64,000 nt of DNA, taken from Nitzschia sp. DOCU1. Taxonomy: Eukaryota; Bacillariophyta; Bacillariophyceae; Bacillariales; Bacillariaceae. Where the stretch lies: positions 1,736,001 to 1,800,000 of the forward strand of contig OX595995.1 in assembly GCA_951394045.1 (NCBI GenBank). Reading direction: 5' to 3'. The position numbers and the translations under genes are program-made. Within the stretch, counting starts at the first letter, position 1. Each line of letters begins with the position of its first letter. Positions 43,255-54,413 of the stretch are shown piece after piece. The notes under the pieces were generated by a model, which worked only from the letters and a program-made list of their open reading frames with translations, was not told where the DNA came from and did no database searches.

Positions 43255-43517
43255 GATGATGATGGTAGGTGAAAAACAATGATGGATGGAGACTTAGTAG
43301 TACAGTACTTGCAGCCGACCTGTGAGCAATGACAATGACGACGAGTTGAGTCTTATTGCATCCACAATTTTGTCGCCGACACGATTCATAGGTGAGCACA
43401 TGATTACAGTACATACCTAGTACATACCCCGAAAGTTGTACGAAACTTGTACGAAACTTGCCTCATTTAGGGCGGAAAAAGGTTCGGAAAAGTGCCACCG
43501 CTACACGCCTACATGTA
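43255..43517. other. Spacer between the recombinase unit and the DDE transposon
   Basis: It holds the 5' flank of the recombinase gene, the repeated GTACGAAACTT motif (43437-43459) and the TA target site at 43516-43517. No gene is seen. Confidence 0.5.
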
Positions 43518-43541
43518 CGAGATAAAAACTGTCTTGAACCA
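43518..43541 (+). repeat. Left terminal inverted repeat
   Basis: 24 bp identical to the reverse complement of 48015-48038. Similarity continues more weakly inward (TTGAC, then AAACATTT). Confidence 0.85.
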
Positions 43542-43994
43542 ATTGACCCAGGTTCCGAGTAAAACATTTTCCCCTTTTTTGAGAGCACTAGTTGACCCCC
43601 AAAACAACCTCTGTCGCAACACTGCCAAGTACAATGATTAAAGACCACACGGCGTAGAGAAGTCGTGACGTTTCAGATGACTCGTAGCCTCTATTATCAG
43701 CTCACAACAGTGCCAGCAAGATAACATGATTTTTGCCAAATGGTTCATATCCATCCGCTTATTTTTAGCAGGAATTCTGCGTAGAGTCTACGCGATCGCA
43801 ATAAAACATTTCGGTTTCGTGGATTCCCACGAGAAGAACGAAGGATGAAGGATATCCATTCCAACTGTCTGTTGGATTGCGAAACATCTCCTCTTCACAG
43901 CAATGCGACGACACGTTAATCTCACCATCATGGTTACTCGTGCAGTGTTGAAATTGAAAAGACCATCGTATTGCCTTGACAGTCCTCGTCCAGC

Positions 43995-46838
43995 ATGGGA
44001 AAGAAGAAAGCACAGGTGTCGCCCGAACGCCCAAAACGCGGGCCAAGGTTCAAAGGCGTCCACAAGGAAGTCCAAGATAAAGTTCTGAAGACGGTGGTTG
44101 ATGAGATCGAAAAGCGTCAGCCTCCAGAGCATAGTGGGCGAAAAAAGCATGGGACTATCCAAGAAGTTTTGGATATGTACACACCTGTCCATTCCTGGTT
44201 GACAAGAAACATGATCAATGGACGATTGAAGCGGCGTCTGCAAATTGCTCAACAGAAGAAGAACGCAACACAAGCCATTTTACTACGCTTTTCCAGCGAC
44301 GACGACAGTGGAAAGGAGGATGATGTCGATGATGTTAGCACAGCAAACGAAGAGCACCAAACGACAAGTCTTGTTGGTGGAAGGCCAAAGGGGGCCACTA
44401 AGGCTGCCCAACGTCTGAACAAGGCTATGAAGGAAAAGTTCATGGACGCGGTCGCTACTGGGTACAATAAGATTAGAAAAGAACATCCTGACATGATCTA
44501 CTCCTCGAGAGGGCTTCTAGATAAGCTCATGGACGAAACAAGGGAGAAACTCAATAAGCCTCCGCACATCAAGATTTCCAAACAAACAATTTACTCTCGA
44601 TTCAAAAGACATCGGCTCAGTGGCGTAGTTCGGGGACACAACAGTCCCATCAGTGGTATTGAGCCACTTATTGTCGAAGTAATCAAGAAGGCCAATGATG
44701 CCCGGAGCCCAATGAAGAAGGAGGATATCATCGCTTTTGCCAACTCTTTAATCCAGACCGGAAATTATCAACAGGCTGTCAAGGAGTTCAAAGCCAACAA
44801 TGTCAGCGCCTACAAGAATGCCGGCTTTGAGAAAACCAATCTCGTTGATATTGATGAACTGGGAAACGGGTGGTATAGGGGATTCCGTGCAAGGTGGGAG
44901 CACGAAATTAGCTCGGCTAAGCCCATTCCACACGACAAGAAGCGTGCCGATTGGACCACCTACGAGCAATTCAACGACATGTATGAGGTAATCTACAATA
45001 CTTTGGTGAAACTAGGGCATGCAGAGCGGCTGGAAAAACCGCAGTGGCAAGATCTACAGGGCAACTGCATGGAAAAAGAAGATGCCAGCGTCTTCGGTTG
45101 TATGGTTGAGCATCGCCTCTTGCATCCTGAGCGCATCCTTGTGGCGGATGAATGTGGTGACAACACCAACATGAAGAAGTCAAGTCAGGCCGGTAATGAA
45201 AAATTTGTCACAGCCAAGGGTGCCAAGGCAAACATTGAGAGCTCTACGTTTGATTGTCACTACACCAACATGTGCTTCACGAATTTGCTCGGAGAGCCGG
45301 TACAGTTTGTCACAATTATTGCAAAAGATTCCCCACTGACAGCGGCAGAGATCTTTGGGTATGACTTCGAGAAGGGTTTTATCCTTCGTGAAGGGATGAC
45401 CCTAGAGGACACGTCTGTGGACGAGCTAGTGGAGCTCAACGTTGGTGAAGGGAAAGTCTATCCAGGAGGACCGACTTGTACAGTGGATGGCAAGGTGATG
45501 ACGGCATTTGTGACCAACTCTGCAAGTGGGGGCATAACTCCAACTATCTTGACCGCAATTCTAAAACGGCTTGACGATGCAGGCATTTTTCCAAGAGGGA
45601 ATGGGAAGCCTGCCCCAGTGTTGCTGCTTGATGGGCATGGTTCGCGCCTCGACCCTGAGTTTCTGACCTACATCGTTAGGCCAGAAACAACATGGGATAT
45701 CATTTTGGGTTTGCCCCATGGAACTCATATTTGGCAGGTCGGCGATTCCTCCTCACAGAATGGCGCCTACAAGAGTCAATCAGCTGTGTGTAAGCGGAAA
45801 CTTTTGGAAAAGAAAGCAAGGGTTGCCGGAACGAACCCACAAATAAAGCGAGAGGACATTATGTTGATCAATCGAGCTGCCTTTGAAAAGTCGTTTGGGA
45901 ACGTGGAGGGCAACCGACATGCTATTGCCGTCCGGGGATGGAATCCTCTGAACAGGGGATGTCTGGTAAACAGGGAAGTCCTTACCACGAGGGTCAGGAA
46001 ATCTGACAGTGACGATGATAGCGACGAGGAGGGCGAAAACTTCAACGAAAGCCAGGACTCAACCTCCTCTGCAAGTCTAGCGAACACAATCCCAGAACGT
46101 TCATTGGAAAAGTTGAATCTTTCAGAGGGAGTATCAGGCCAATTCTTTAATAAGATCTATGCATTTGATCAACGAGTGGCTGCCCAAGCAAAAGCGCAAA
46201 GAGAGCTTATCAAAGAGCGAAGTGCAGTCGAAGAGCGGCAACTAGCGGCTGAGATTGCCAACAAGAGGATTACAAGTGGAGTGCTGTGTAAACTTGGACA
46301 TTACCATCTGAACGAGGCTGCTCCTGCTATTATTGAGAAGAATCGCAAGAAGGCAGCAGATCAGGCAAGGGAAGCGAAGAAGAAGATCGGGAACGAGTAT
46401 CGCCGCCGCATCAAGCTTTACAACCTTGCTCAGATTGTATTGGAGAAGGCGGAAGATAAGTGGGTGAACGCAGATTACAGCATAATGATCAAGTTCAAGA
46501 AGCTTCGTGAAGTCATGGAGCTAGGTCCTGGCAATACCAAAGTTGGTTGTCGGATTCCAACCGACAGAGCCGGTCTGGTGGCACTGTGGGCTGTGTACAA
46601 AGCCAGGGCGGATCCAAGGAAGCCAGAGCCTCCTGATGGATACGAAGACAAGGAGGCGGCACTAGATCGGTTCAGCAGCGATGAAGAGTCTGATTCAGAC
46701 GAGAGTAGTAGTAATAGAGATGGGAGCGATGAAGAGGGGTGCGATTTTGACGACTACGATATTGGTGGCGACGGCGGCGAGGAGTCGACCGGCGAGGAGT
46801 CGAGTCCTTTCAAAGATGTTGCAAAAATTGCACTGTAG
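43995..46838 (+). CDS. DDE transposase, pogo-like (DDE_1 superfamily)
   Basis: A single exon of 947 residues. The N-terminal part (about 1-215) is basic and carries helix-turn-helix-like stretches (DKLMDETREKL, ISKQTIYSRFKRHRLSG). The catalytic core has ILVADECGDNT (D385), VLLLDGHGSRLDPEFLTYI (D546) and the third acid in GTHIWQVGDSSSQNG (D584). LLLDGHGS...PHGTH is the hallmark of the DDE_1 family used by pogo and related elements. The C-terminal 350 residues form a Lys/Glu-rich coiled coil (ERSAVEERQLAAEIANKRI) and an acidic tail. It catalyses cut-and-paste transposition within the element bounded by 43518-48038. The frame is uninterrupted and all three acids are present, so it may be functional. 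Confidence 0.85.
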   Translation: MGKKKAQVSPERPKRGPRFKGVHKEVQDKVLKTVVDEIEKRQPPEHSGRKKHGTIQEVLDMYTPVHSWLTRNMINGRLKRRLQIAQQKKNATQAILLRFSSDDDSGKEDDVDDVSTANEEHQTTSLVGGRPKGATKAAQRLNKAMKEKFMDAVATGYNKIRKEHPDMIYSSRGLLDKLMDETREKLNKPPHIKISKQTIYSRFKRHRLSGVVRGHNSPISGIEPLIVEVIKKANDARSPMKKEDIIAFANSLIQTGNYQQAVKEFKANNVSAYKNAGFEKTNLVDIDELGNGWYRGFRARWEHEISSAKPIPHDKKRADWTTYEQFNDMYEVIYNTLVKLGHAERLEKPQWQDLQGNCMEKEDASVFGCMVEHRLLHPERILVADECGDNTNMKKSSQAGNEKFVTAKGAKANIESSTFDCHYTNMCFTNLLGEPVQFVTIIAKDSPLTAAEIFGYDFEKGFILREGMTLEDTSVDELVELNVGEGKVYPGGPTCTVDGKVMTAFVTNSASGGITPTILTAILKRLDDAGIFPRGNGKPAPVLLLDGHGSRLDPEFLTYIVRPETTWDIILGLPHGTHIWQVGDSSSQNGAYKSQSAVCKRKLLEKKARVAGTNPQIKREDIMLINRAAFEKSFGNVEGNRHAIAVRGWNPLNRGCLVNREVLTTRVRKSDSDDDSDEEGENFNESQDSTSSASLANTIPERSLEKLNLSEGVSGQFFNKIYAFDQRVAAQAKAQRELIKERSAVEERQLAAEIANKRITSGVLCKLGHYHLNEAAPAIIEKNRKKAADQAREAKKKIGNEYRRRIKLYNLAQIVLEKAEDKWVNADYSIMIKFKKLREVMELGPGNTKVGCRIPTDRAGLVALWAVYKARADPRKPEPPDGYEDKEAALDRFSSDEESDSDESSSNRDGSDEEGCDFDDYDIGGDGGEESTGEESSPFKDVAKIAL

Positions 46839-46991
46839 ACCTCTAGTAATAACTGGTGGCAAATATTGATAGCCATTATAGTGTTTAGTGTTAGAATAGT
46901 AGATCATATACCAGAATCATAGGAGCATGTACATAACCGACGACAATAACTCGACACGAGGTCGCCCATAGGAATGAACAACTTCATAGCA

Positions 46992-47519
46992 CTAAGCCTT
47001 CTTTAGATCCTCACTGCGTGGGAAATGATCACGGCAACGGTTGAAATGACACTTACGCAGCTCCTGGGTTGAACTGAGACCAAGCATTTCCGTGACCCTC
47101 TTGTAGGTCCTGCGACGCTGCACACTGGGAAGGAGGGCAAGGAACTTGGGTTCACCCTCGTTTGCCTTGGAAGCCTTCAAAGCACGAACAGCATTGTCAA
47201 CATCAACCCATGCCTTGCAAAGTCTAGGAGCTACCCGGTCCAAGCATACACATTCATTCACAGTGCGCAAGGTGATCAATGTGGTTTTGATTTCCACCCC
47301 GCCAATGAATCTTGGCTTCTTCTTGGGCCTTGGTTCGTCGATGGGCTCCTTCTTAATCTTCACAGCACCAAACCCAGCAGAGACAACCTTTGGTTGGGTA
47401 GATGACTTGGCAGGGTTTTCTTTGCCAGCAGGGGTGGGAAGATAGACAACGGATGAATCATCGGTAAGGGTATCGTCGTCGTTAACGACAATGGGGTTAA
47501 ACTTGCTGTTGGACGACAT
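46992..47519 (-). CDS. Second gene of the DDE transposon, function unknown
   Basis: 175 residues from ATG 47519 (MSSNSKFNPIVVNDDDTLTD); the frame runs upstream only to a TTG. It includes a basic stretch (PRPKKKPRF) that may be a nuclear localisation signal and a compact C-terminal part (LITLRTVNECVCLDRVAP, TYKRVTEMLGL, CHFNRCRDHFPRSEDLKKA). No known domain is recognised. It is convergent with the transposase gene and lies inside the same terminal inverted repeats. A DNA-binding accessory protein is possible. Confidence 0.6.
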   Translation of the reverse strand: MSSNSKFNPIVVNDDDTLTDDSSVVYLPTPAGKENPAKSSTQPKVVSAGFGAVKIKKEPIDEPRPKKKPRFIGGVEIKTTLITLRTVNECVCLDRVAPRLCKAWVDVDNAVRALKASKANEGEPKFLALLPSVQRRRTYKRVTEMLGLSSTQELRKCHFNRCRDHFPRSEDLKKA

Positions 47520-48014
47520 GCTGATGCCGATGCTGGTGGACAAATTATGCCAACAAGGGGGCAAAACAACAGGATGGCAGCCATGTCTTTTGCTGGTGGT
47601 CGGAGACAGCAATCCACAAATTTGGGCAGATGGAGTTGCCGAAAACGAGGTTCAAATGAGGCAAAGGAATGAGAGACAGGAGTGTCATCGTCGAGAGTGA
47701 ACGCTGGAGGGAGAAATTTGGGAGGCGATTCGGTGTGAGTAGAAAATATACCATGTCTACGTGGGCTTGGCAGGCGCACATACTTAGCGAAAAAATGTTT
47801 TATTCGGCATTGAGCTAAATCGACTCCACCCCGAGGTGCAATGGATGCTAGAGCAAAATATTGCATTATCATATCCTGATCTGAAGAACAGGATGCATGG
47901 AGCACATATCCGTTGGTGTCTGACGAACTTTTCAGCGTTATTGTCCGTTACTAAGTGTGCCCATAGAGACATTTTCGGAAATGTTTCATTCGTAAATGGT
48001 TCATTTCAGTCAAA

Positions 48015-48038
48015 TGGTTCAAGACAGTTTTTATCTCG
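48015..48038 (-). repeat. Right terminal inverted repeat
   Basis: Read on the minus strand it begins CGAGATAAAAACTG, matching the left end over 24 bases. It is followed outward by TA. Confidence 0.85.
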
Positions 48039-48296
48039 TACTACCAGCTATGTGTTCAGAGGTAAAGCAACTACCTGGTACCTGGTATGATACCTCACAC
48101 GAAGAAAAAGCGAACCGCAGCGTCTGCTTGGCCAAAGCAACACCACTTTATCTTGTATCTGGTTATGTCCTTTCTCTTATTTGCTGGGGGTGCGGACTAC
48201 CGTGGTGGAAGCTCTTCGTCCCAGCCGTCGAAGAATACTATGCGGTTTCTTGCTTGGTTCGGGCATAAGATGAAATCCTTCGCTTGGGTGCACAGA

Positions 48297-48461
48297 AGCA
48301 TGACATGAAGCCTCAAAATGCGAACGCCGATCGTCGATGGCAGAAGTAGAATGGGTCCTTCTTCCACAATTCTTTCCTTTTCGTTCTTGCTTGTTGTTGC
48401 CAACTTGTAGTAGGTGGTGGTGTCCTTTTGCATTTTCTTGAGTTTCGTTCTTATTATTCGG
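48297..48461 (+). promoter_or_regulatory. 5' leader shared with the gene at 54414-55145
   Basis: About 150 bp just upstream of the large surface protein gene, including GCGAACGCCGAT, CTTGTTGTTGCCAACTTG and GTGTCCTTTTGCATTTTCTT. It is strongly similar to 55153-55290 read on the minus strand, also just before a start codon. This suggests a duplicated promoter or 5' UTR; here the stretch has stops in all frames. Confidence 0.6.
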
Positions 48462-48489
48462 GGCAGCCACCAACAAGAAGAGGAACACC

Positions 48490-51400
48490 ATGGGTTCTAA
48501 AAATCATTCGGAAAGTTCTTCGTCTACGAAGTCGTCGTTAAATCAAAGAGATGGGCGTTTCGCCAGTCTCGCCGAGGAAGATCGTACTGCTGCTGCTGGA
48601 CTAAACAAAGTTCTTCTTCAGGATAATAATGGTAAGGCGACTACTAGCGAGGACGACAGCCGCTGCACAGCAATGCTCCTGGAAGAGTCTGGTAAGTGTA
48701 CGATCCGGCTTCTGTTGACCAGCCTGTAGACTATTCTCGTGAAAAAGCACAGAACCCTCACCGGCATCATTTATCTCTCCTGTCCTCGTCGCCCTTATGT
48801 TGTTCTATCATGTCTTCGTTCCTCTCCAGGTCTCGAAAGCCACCCCTACATCGGCGCAACTACCAGCAACAACTCACTTGCTCAAGACAAACAGGCAGGC
48901 TGTGTTACCCAAGCATTCACCAGAATCACAAACAAGAACCTTGTGCTGAGCTTGTTCTTCTGCGCGGTAGTAATTGCCATTTGCGCCAGCACCATCATGT
49001 TTAGTGATATGGGCCTATTAGTATTTCATCCCAGCAAAATGGCACATCAGAATTCTCCATCGGCGGGGGATGGTACGTATTCTATAATACTTCGCAACGC
49101 CATGTTCTGGGCCGTTTGATTTTCGCTCACATTTTTTCGATCCTTCGACCACGAAGACATCAATTTTCAAGTCGAGAAGCGTTCGTATCCTGGTGACAGG
49201 AGTCGGGAACTCCAAGACGAAGAAGAAGAAATGAACAGCTGCGCTCTCTCGGAAGAAACCCCTTTCGTTTTCCACATTCTCGTGGAGCTCGATAGCCCAG
49301 ATAACTGCGCCGGCCCTTCAATTGAAGGAACATTTCTCTTTTTGAGCGCCAACGACAGGGGACAACTCGAGAATACATTGTTGGCCTCATACAGCAAGCT
49401 GCAACAGCTAGATTGTGATCCTTACTTTCGTAATATCTCTAGCGTCGAGATCGGTAGGCAAGGAACCTCTCCTTCATCGGATGGGCGCAGCTCGATAACG
49501 TTGGAAATCAAAGCCATTGGGACTCTTCGTTGTAAACAATCAGAGGAGGGTTGCAACGTTGATGGGATTGGATTGTTCACCATTCCGGGGCAGGGTTACC
49601 TTCACGAGCCAACAGCATGCTTGTGTCCCGCCAAGGAATCAAACAATACAGCAACCGTCGCAAGCAACCGAGGTCCTACCGAGGCAGAGTTTATGGAACA
49701 CTTTGGTGCCCGTTTGGCGAAGGTCGCTCCCTTCCTTGACTGTTCCGATCTCCAGGTGGCTCCATGTGCTTTCAGTACAATTTTTCAATCGGCTCTTGCA
49801 GTCACCTTTGCCGATCCAGACGCAGCCAAAAATGCAGGTGATCTAATTGGATCAGAGGCACTGAAGATTCTCAATGACCTTTACGCTCCTAATGATCCCA
49901 ATATCTGCTACCCCGAATTTAGAGTATTTGACTCCGTAAGCGTCGTGTTCCAAGAGGCGCGTAGCAGGCTTGAGGAAATCGAGAAACCTACGTCATCTCC
50001 TACAAACCTTTCCTCTGTACCGACTAGTCTTGTCAACAGAACCGAACCTTCTCTTATTGGGAACATCAGTACATCGGCTCCATCAATGTCACCTTCATCC
50101 ATCATTGGTGATGCCCCAGGCCCTCAGCCGCTTACATTTATCATGTATATTGGCGGAGTTTGTTCCCAATGTGCAAGTTACCTCTTCTTCAGCAACGACG
50201 TGAGCGCAAGAAGAAGACGCCTCGAGGCATTATCACTTCAGCATGCAATGCTGGAAGATCGTCCAGGAGGACGAAAGCTTCAAACAATCAACAGCACCAA
50301 GTCAAACTGTTTCTGCCCCATCGACTCGGTGGTCGGCGAGGCACCTGTCCCGGCGATCGAGCAGTTCGAATCCGCTCTGGAAGAGCGACTCCAGCTTGAG
50401 ATAACCCAAATCCAACAACTCGACCCGAATGACATCGACGTGATGGATGAGGGCAGTTTCACCAGCAATGCCACCTATCGTTACTCGTGTACCGATATCA
50501 GCTCGCAATTCAAGAAAAATGTCACGCTGGATTTACAGGTAACTTGCGGTGGTGCGCCTGGCTTATCCGACGACGATAAAAACAGGATTGGTCTCGCCTA
50601 CGTCCTAGCATACAATAGCCTGCGAACGACAGTGTGTGATCCATTCAATCTTGAGGCGGTCGCCGCCAAGGTTGTGCAAATTGGGGACTTGAGAGCTGGT
50701 GGCAACAGCTTACCACTCAGGATCGAAGTAACGATGATCTGCTATGGCTGCAATCCGCTTGGTACCAACATCTACGGGTTCCCAGATGTCTTGCTGGAAG
50801 AAGAAGCGACGGGAATCAACGCGACACGAAGGTACTTGTATGCAGCCGACGGCCTTACGACGTGCACCTGTAACTCAACGCTACCCCGGCGCGCTCCTTT
50901 GGAAGCTGATGTCACTGATGCTCTTGACCGAACATTCGTGCAACACGAGGATCTCCTTCCCACGTGCATTGGAAGCACTTCAACGTGCGACTTTGGGACA
51001 ACATTTACAGCCAGTGCTCTATTCAAAGTCCAGGATGATAGTACCCTTGATCCCCTCGAAATAGCACAGATCTTAGAAAGCGCGTACGCCAGGGCACTGG
51101 ACAGGTTGATTGGCGGAGGGAATGCCACTGTGTGTAATAACTTGTTCGGTATCGTCACAGACACTGAGGTATACCTCAACTTTGTCTACAACAGTGTCGA
51201 CCGGACGGCCAACGAGACGGCAAGACGTCAACTCCAAGAACTGCCATCAGTAGCTCCCACAGCAGACTCGACGTTTACGTTCTCCTGGTCGTCCGCGTCC
51301 GGAGCCAACACCAGCGACGCTCCTACCGCGGCCCCAACGATTCAAGTTGTGGAGGAAACAGGTCTTTACCTACTTGATGCATTTGGGGTGTGCAACGGGT

Positions 51401-53559
51401 GCCCGGCGGAACTGATTTTCAGTAACGCGGCAGATGGTCGCAGACAACTGGATCAGATCAAAGATGAGGACAAGATCAGCACTACTTCCATGAACGAGTA
51501 CCGGTCTTTGCAAGACATACTCGGCGGGGAGGAACCAGAATCAGATTGCTACTGCCCTATCGGATCGGTTGAGGTTGCAACCAACTTCGAGCAGATTTCA
51601 TTGCTTGACGTCATCCAAGAGGAGGTCGTCAAGATAAGCAACACCACCACTGTAACAGGAATAGTGTCCGGCCTTACGAGAGTCGACTGCGTCGAAGAGA
51701 CACCGTTCTCGACAACTATCGACTTCCGATTCTCTGCTTTCAGGTGGGTCGTCGACAATCCGGATGACGTTCAGGGCCTTGGTGATGCAATTGCAAAAAT
51801 CTACAACAGGTTGGTCGATGAGTTCTGTGACGAGTACTTCCGTAATTCTATCTCTTTGACGTATGTCCCTGGAAGCTTGCAGCGGTCGTCGAGCTCAGCA
51901 GCGCGGCGGCTCGAAAGAGACTTGCAGAATATGCAAGGATGTTTAAATTTCCGTGCGACATTCACTGTTACGGGCGCATGTCGAGGTTGCCAAGCCCTTG
52001 GAACACCCATCCCGATATTCGGTGACGGCATCACCTCCAATCGGAGGCTTGATGAAATCATAACAAGAGCTTCGAAGCCATCAAGGCAAGAGCACCGTCT
52101 CCTCCAAGAAGCCGGGTCGACTTGTGTCTGCGACAGCACGTCGATTTCTCAGCGAAGTGCTCCCAGCCTGGCGGCGATCCGAGCTGGATTAGAAGTATTG
52201 ATTCCAGATCAACTGCCCTGGGCCAAGAATCCTTCAATCTGTGGAAACGCAGTGGATGTAGAGATTCCATGCCCTACAATTCCAGCTGGCCCCTCCGCCA
52301 CAATTTCTCTACAGTTTTTCGCTCGTCGCTCTGATGGAAAGTGCCTGAGGGCCGCAGATTTGCAGGTCATGGCCACCGAGTTCTCCAATGCGTTCAACGA
52401 AAACATGAAGCTGCAACACTTCCCCTGTGAGCCACAATACCTTCAAGTCTCCAATGTCATCATCGACCCTTCAGCCCTTGGCGGCTGCCGTCGCGAATTG
52501 TTGAGGGACAGCGAGAACGAAAATGATGGAAAACTCCAAGATGAAAAAACGTCCAGACAACTCTTGCAAGACTTTGACGTAATATTGGCATCCATGACTG
52601 CCACTGGCAACATTTATGCGGTCAATATAGGTGCCATTCTTGCCAGCGAAGGCACTACATTGCGCGCTGCAGCTGCCATTATTACGGAGACAACGGGTGG
52701 AACCTACGAGATCATAACTGGAAGAGCCACCAGCTCTCCGAGTGCCGAGCCATCCGCCTTTCCAAGTTCGTTTCCAAGTGCATTCCCAAGTTCTTTTCCA
52801 AGCGCCTTTCCGTCAAGCATTCCTTCGGAAAAATGCCCCACTTCGTCAGAATCGTGTACTGGAAATGTATCAGAGGTCCAGGCTTGGTGTAACAACTCAT
52901 TCACTGGTCCTGAGATATGCTGCTCCACGCCTCCCAATGCTGTCTACGTTGCATGTGAATGGACCGGAGATGCTACAATTTTCAAAGGTGCTTCTAATGG
53001 CGACGGTGCTTGCTGGTTTGCAGACACGTCGACATCCACCACCGTGGGTGCCAACTCCTGCAATGGAGAATTAGCGTGCGACGAGATCGGTTATGATTTT
53101 GATACAGACAGCCACACTGCCACGTCCATATCAATCGGCAGCAATTCATGCAATGGCGACAGTGCGTGTAACAGCATTGCTCGATTTGCAGGTGACACCA
53201 TCTCCATTGGCGATGGATCTTGCAACGAAGACCATGCGTGTCTATTTATTGGCATCTCCGTGGCCGAAACCGTTACTGTTGATGAAGGGTCCTGTATCGG
53301 TGTTGATTCGTGCTATGCAGTTGGTCGGAACGAGGCCGTATCCGCAATAATTGGCGCCGATTCCTGCATTGGAGCAAAGGCGTGCAAATATCTTGGAATG
53401 AACGAGGCAACTTCGGTGACAATTTCAAAAAAGACTTGCACCGCCAAGGCTTGCGGTAACGTCGACGACCCTATTTGTGGGGGCGCCTTCCCTGGTCTTT
53501 ATAACGCCCTTTCCGGTGACGTGACCTGCGTCGACTGCAATTGTACATCTTCTCTGTAG
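48490..53559 (+). CDS. Large type II membrane surface protein with repeated Cys-rich domains
   Basis: Three exons: 48490-48691, 48830-49072 and 49172-53559 (introns of 138 and 99 bp, GT-AG, both phase 1); 1610 residues. The cytosolic N-terminus of about 100 residues is Ser-rich. One transmembrane segment (LVLSLFFCAVVIAICASTIM, about 104-126) precedes a long outside part. That part repeats a module containing Cys-x-x-Cys (GVCSQCASYLFFSN, GVCNGCPAELIFSN, GACRGCQALGTPI), then RRxLE and CFCPI/CYCPI/CVCDS, separated by Ser/Thr/Pro linkers. Near the end a PSxFPSS repeat leads to a solenoid-like region of SIGSNSCNGDSACNSI-type units (about 25 residues each). Similar units are common in diatom surface proteins. 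An adhesive or wall-associated role is inferred. Confidence 0.82.
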
Positions 53560-54413
53560 ATAACCAATAGAATTGGCAACGCCAGTTCAACATCGTGCAT
53601 GCAAATGAAAAATAACTTTCCATCAACGATTTTTTTCTCTCGTCATCTTTTAGATTAACAGATAATACATCGTTCGTACCTGGTAGAGACGCTAGCTGCT
53701 ATCATAGAGTGTTTGCACGCGGTGGTGTTCCGTTCTCACATCGTCGGCACTAGAGGGGCCACAAAACCAGTGCCCGCCAGGCTCGCGCATAGAAGTTTCT
53801 TCATGGCAGAATTTCAATATGTTGCGCGCTCCAGCCCCAACTGTCTGTGGTCCACAACGGATCGGCACGCTTTCCACTCTCGCGACGATGTCTTCCCATA
53901 GTAGAGAGCTTACCCATCCACAACATCCAGCACCATTCATTTCTTCAGACTTGGGATGAGTCTTTTGAGGACGGCTGCAGCCGAACAAGGATTTCCCACG
54001 ACGTGCATCTTGCTTCTGTTGAAATCATCTAGCGTCGAGGACGGCGGCAAAAAGGCGAACATTTGTCGTCACGGACCGTTCCTGTGCGAAGATACCATGC
54101 ATCTAAATTTGGCAACCTGTCTTTGGATAGGATGAAAACGACCCGTTAGGTACTACTAACTGTTTGGTGCCTTTGCTTCTCTGATGCTGAATGGGTGATG
54201 ATGTCCGCTATTTATATCTTGTGCTTGTGATACGGTTTGTGTTTCTATGACAACCGTCGTCGCACACACGCGTGCACGTTCTTCAAGACGGTCAACGTGA
54301 CGGGGCTACTAGTAGTCTCAGCGAAATGCCTATATCTACTCAATCTATGATGGGATTCTACGACACATAATCCAAGCACGTTCGATGCTACGAATACATG
54401 CATCCAAGTTCTA
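53560..54413. other. Intergenic between convergent genes
   Basis: 850 bp holding the two 3' flanks. I see no supported gene, RNA or repeat. Confidence 0.5.

Larger units (their letters stand above)
40085..43460. mobile_element. Candidate RusA + tyrosine recombinase mobile element
   Basis: Two genes of mobile-DNA type, a RusA resolvase (+) and a tyrosine recombinase (-), end 51 bp apart. They are bracketed by short inverted matches: 40085-40115 reads CAAGTTTCG...AACTTTCGGG, and 43460-43427 on the minus strand reads the same two blocks with a similar gap. Nothing else lies inside. The terminal match is short and partly palindromic, so the borders are tentative. A Crypton-like element with an added resolvase is the working idea. 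Confidence 0.4.
43518..48038 (+). mobile_element. Complete pogo/Tc1-type DNA transposon, 4521 bp
   Basis: The left end starts CGAGATAAAAACTGTCTTGA (43518) and the right end, read on the other strand from 48038, starts the same way; the first 24 bases are identical. Both ends are flanked by TA (43516-43517 and 48039-48040), the target duplication of Tc1/mariner/pogo elements. Inside are a DDE transposase gene (+) and a second gene (-), convergent. Intact frames and perfect ends suggest recent activity. Confidence 0.87.
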
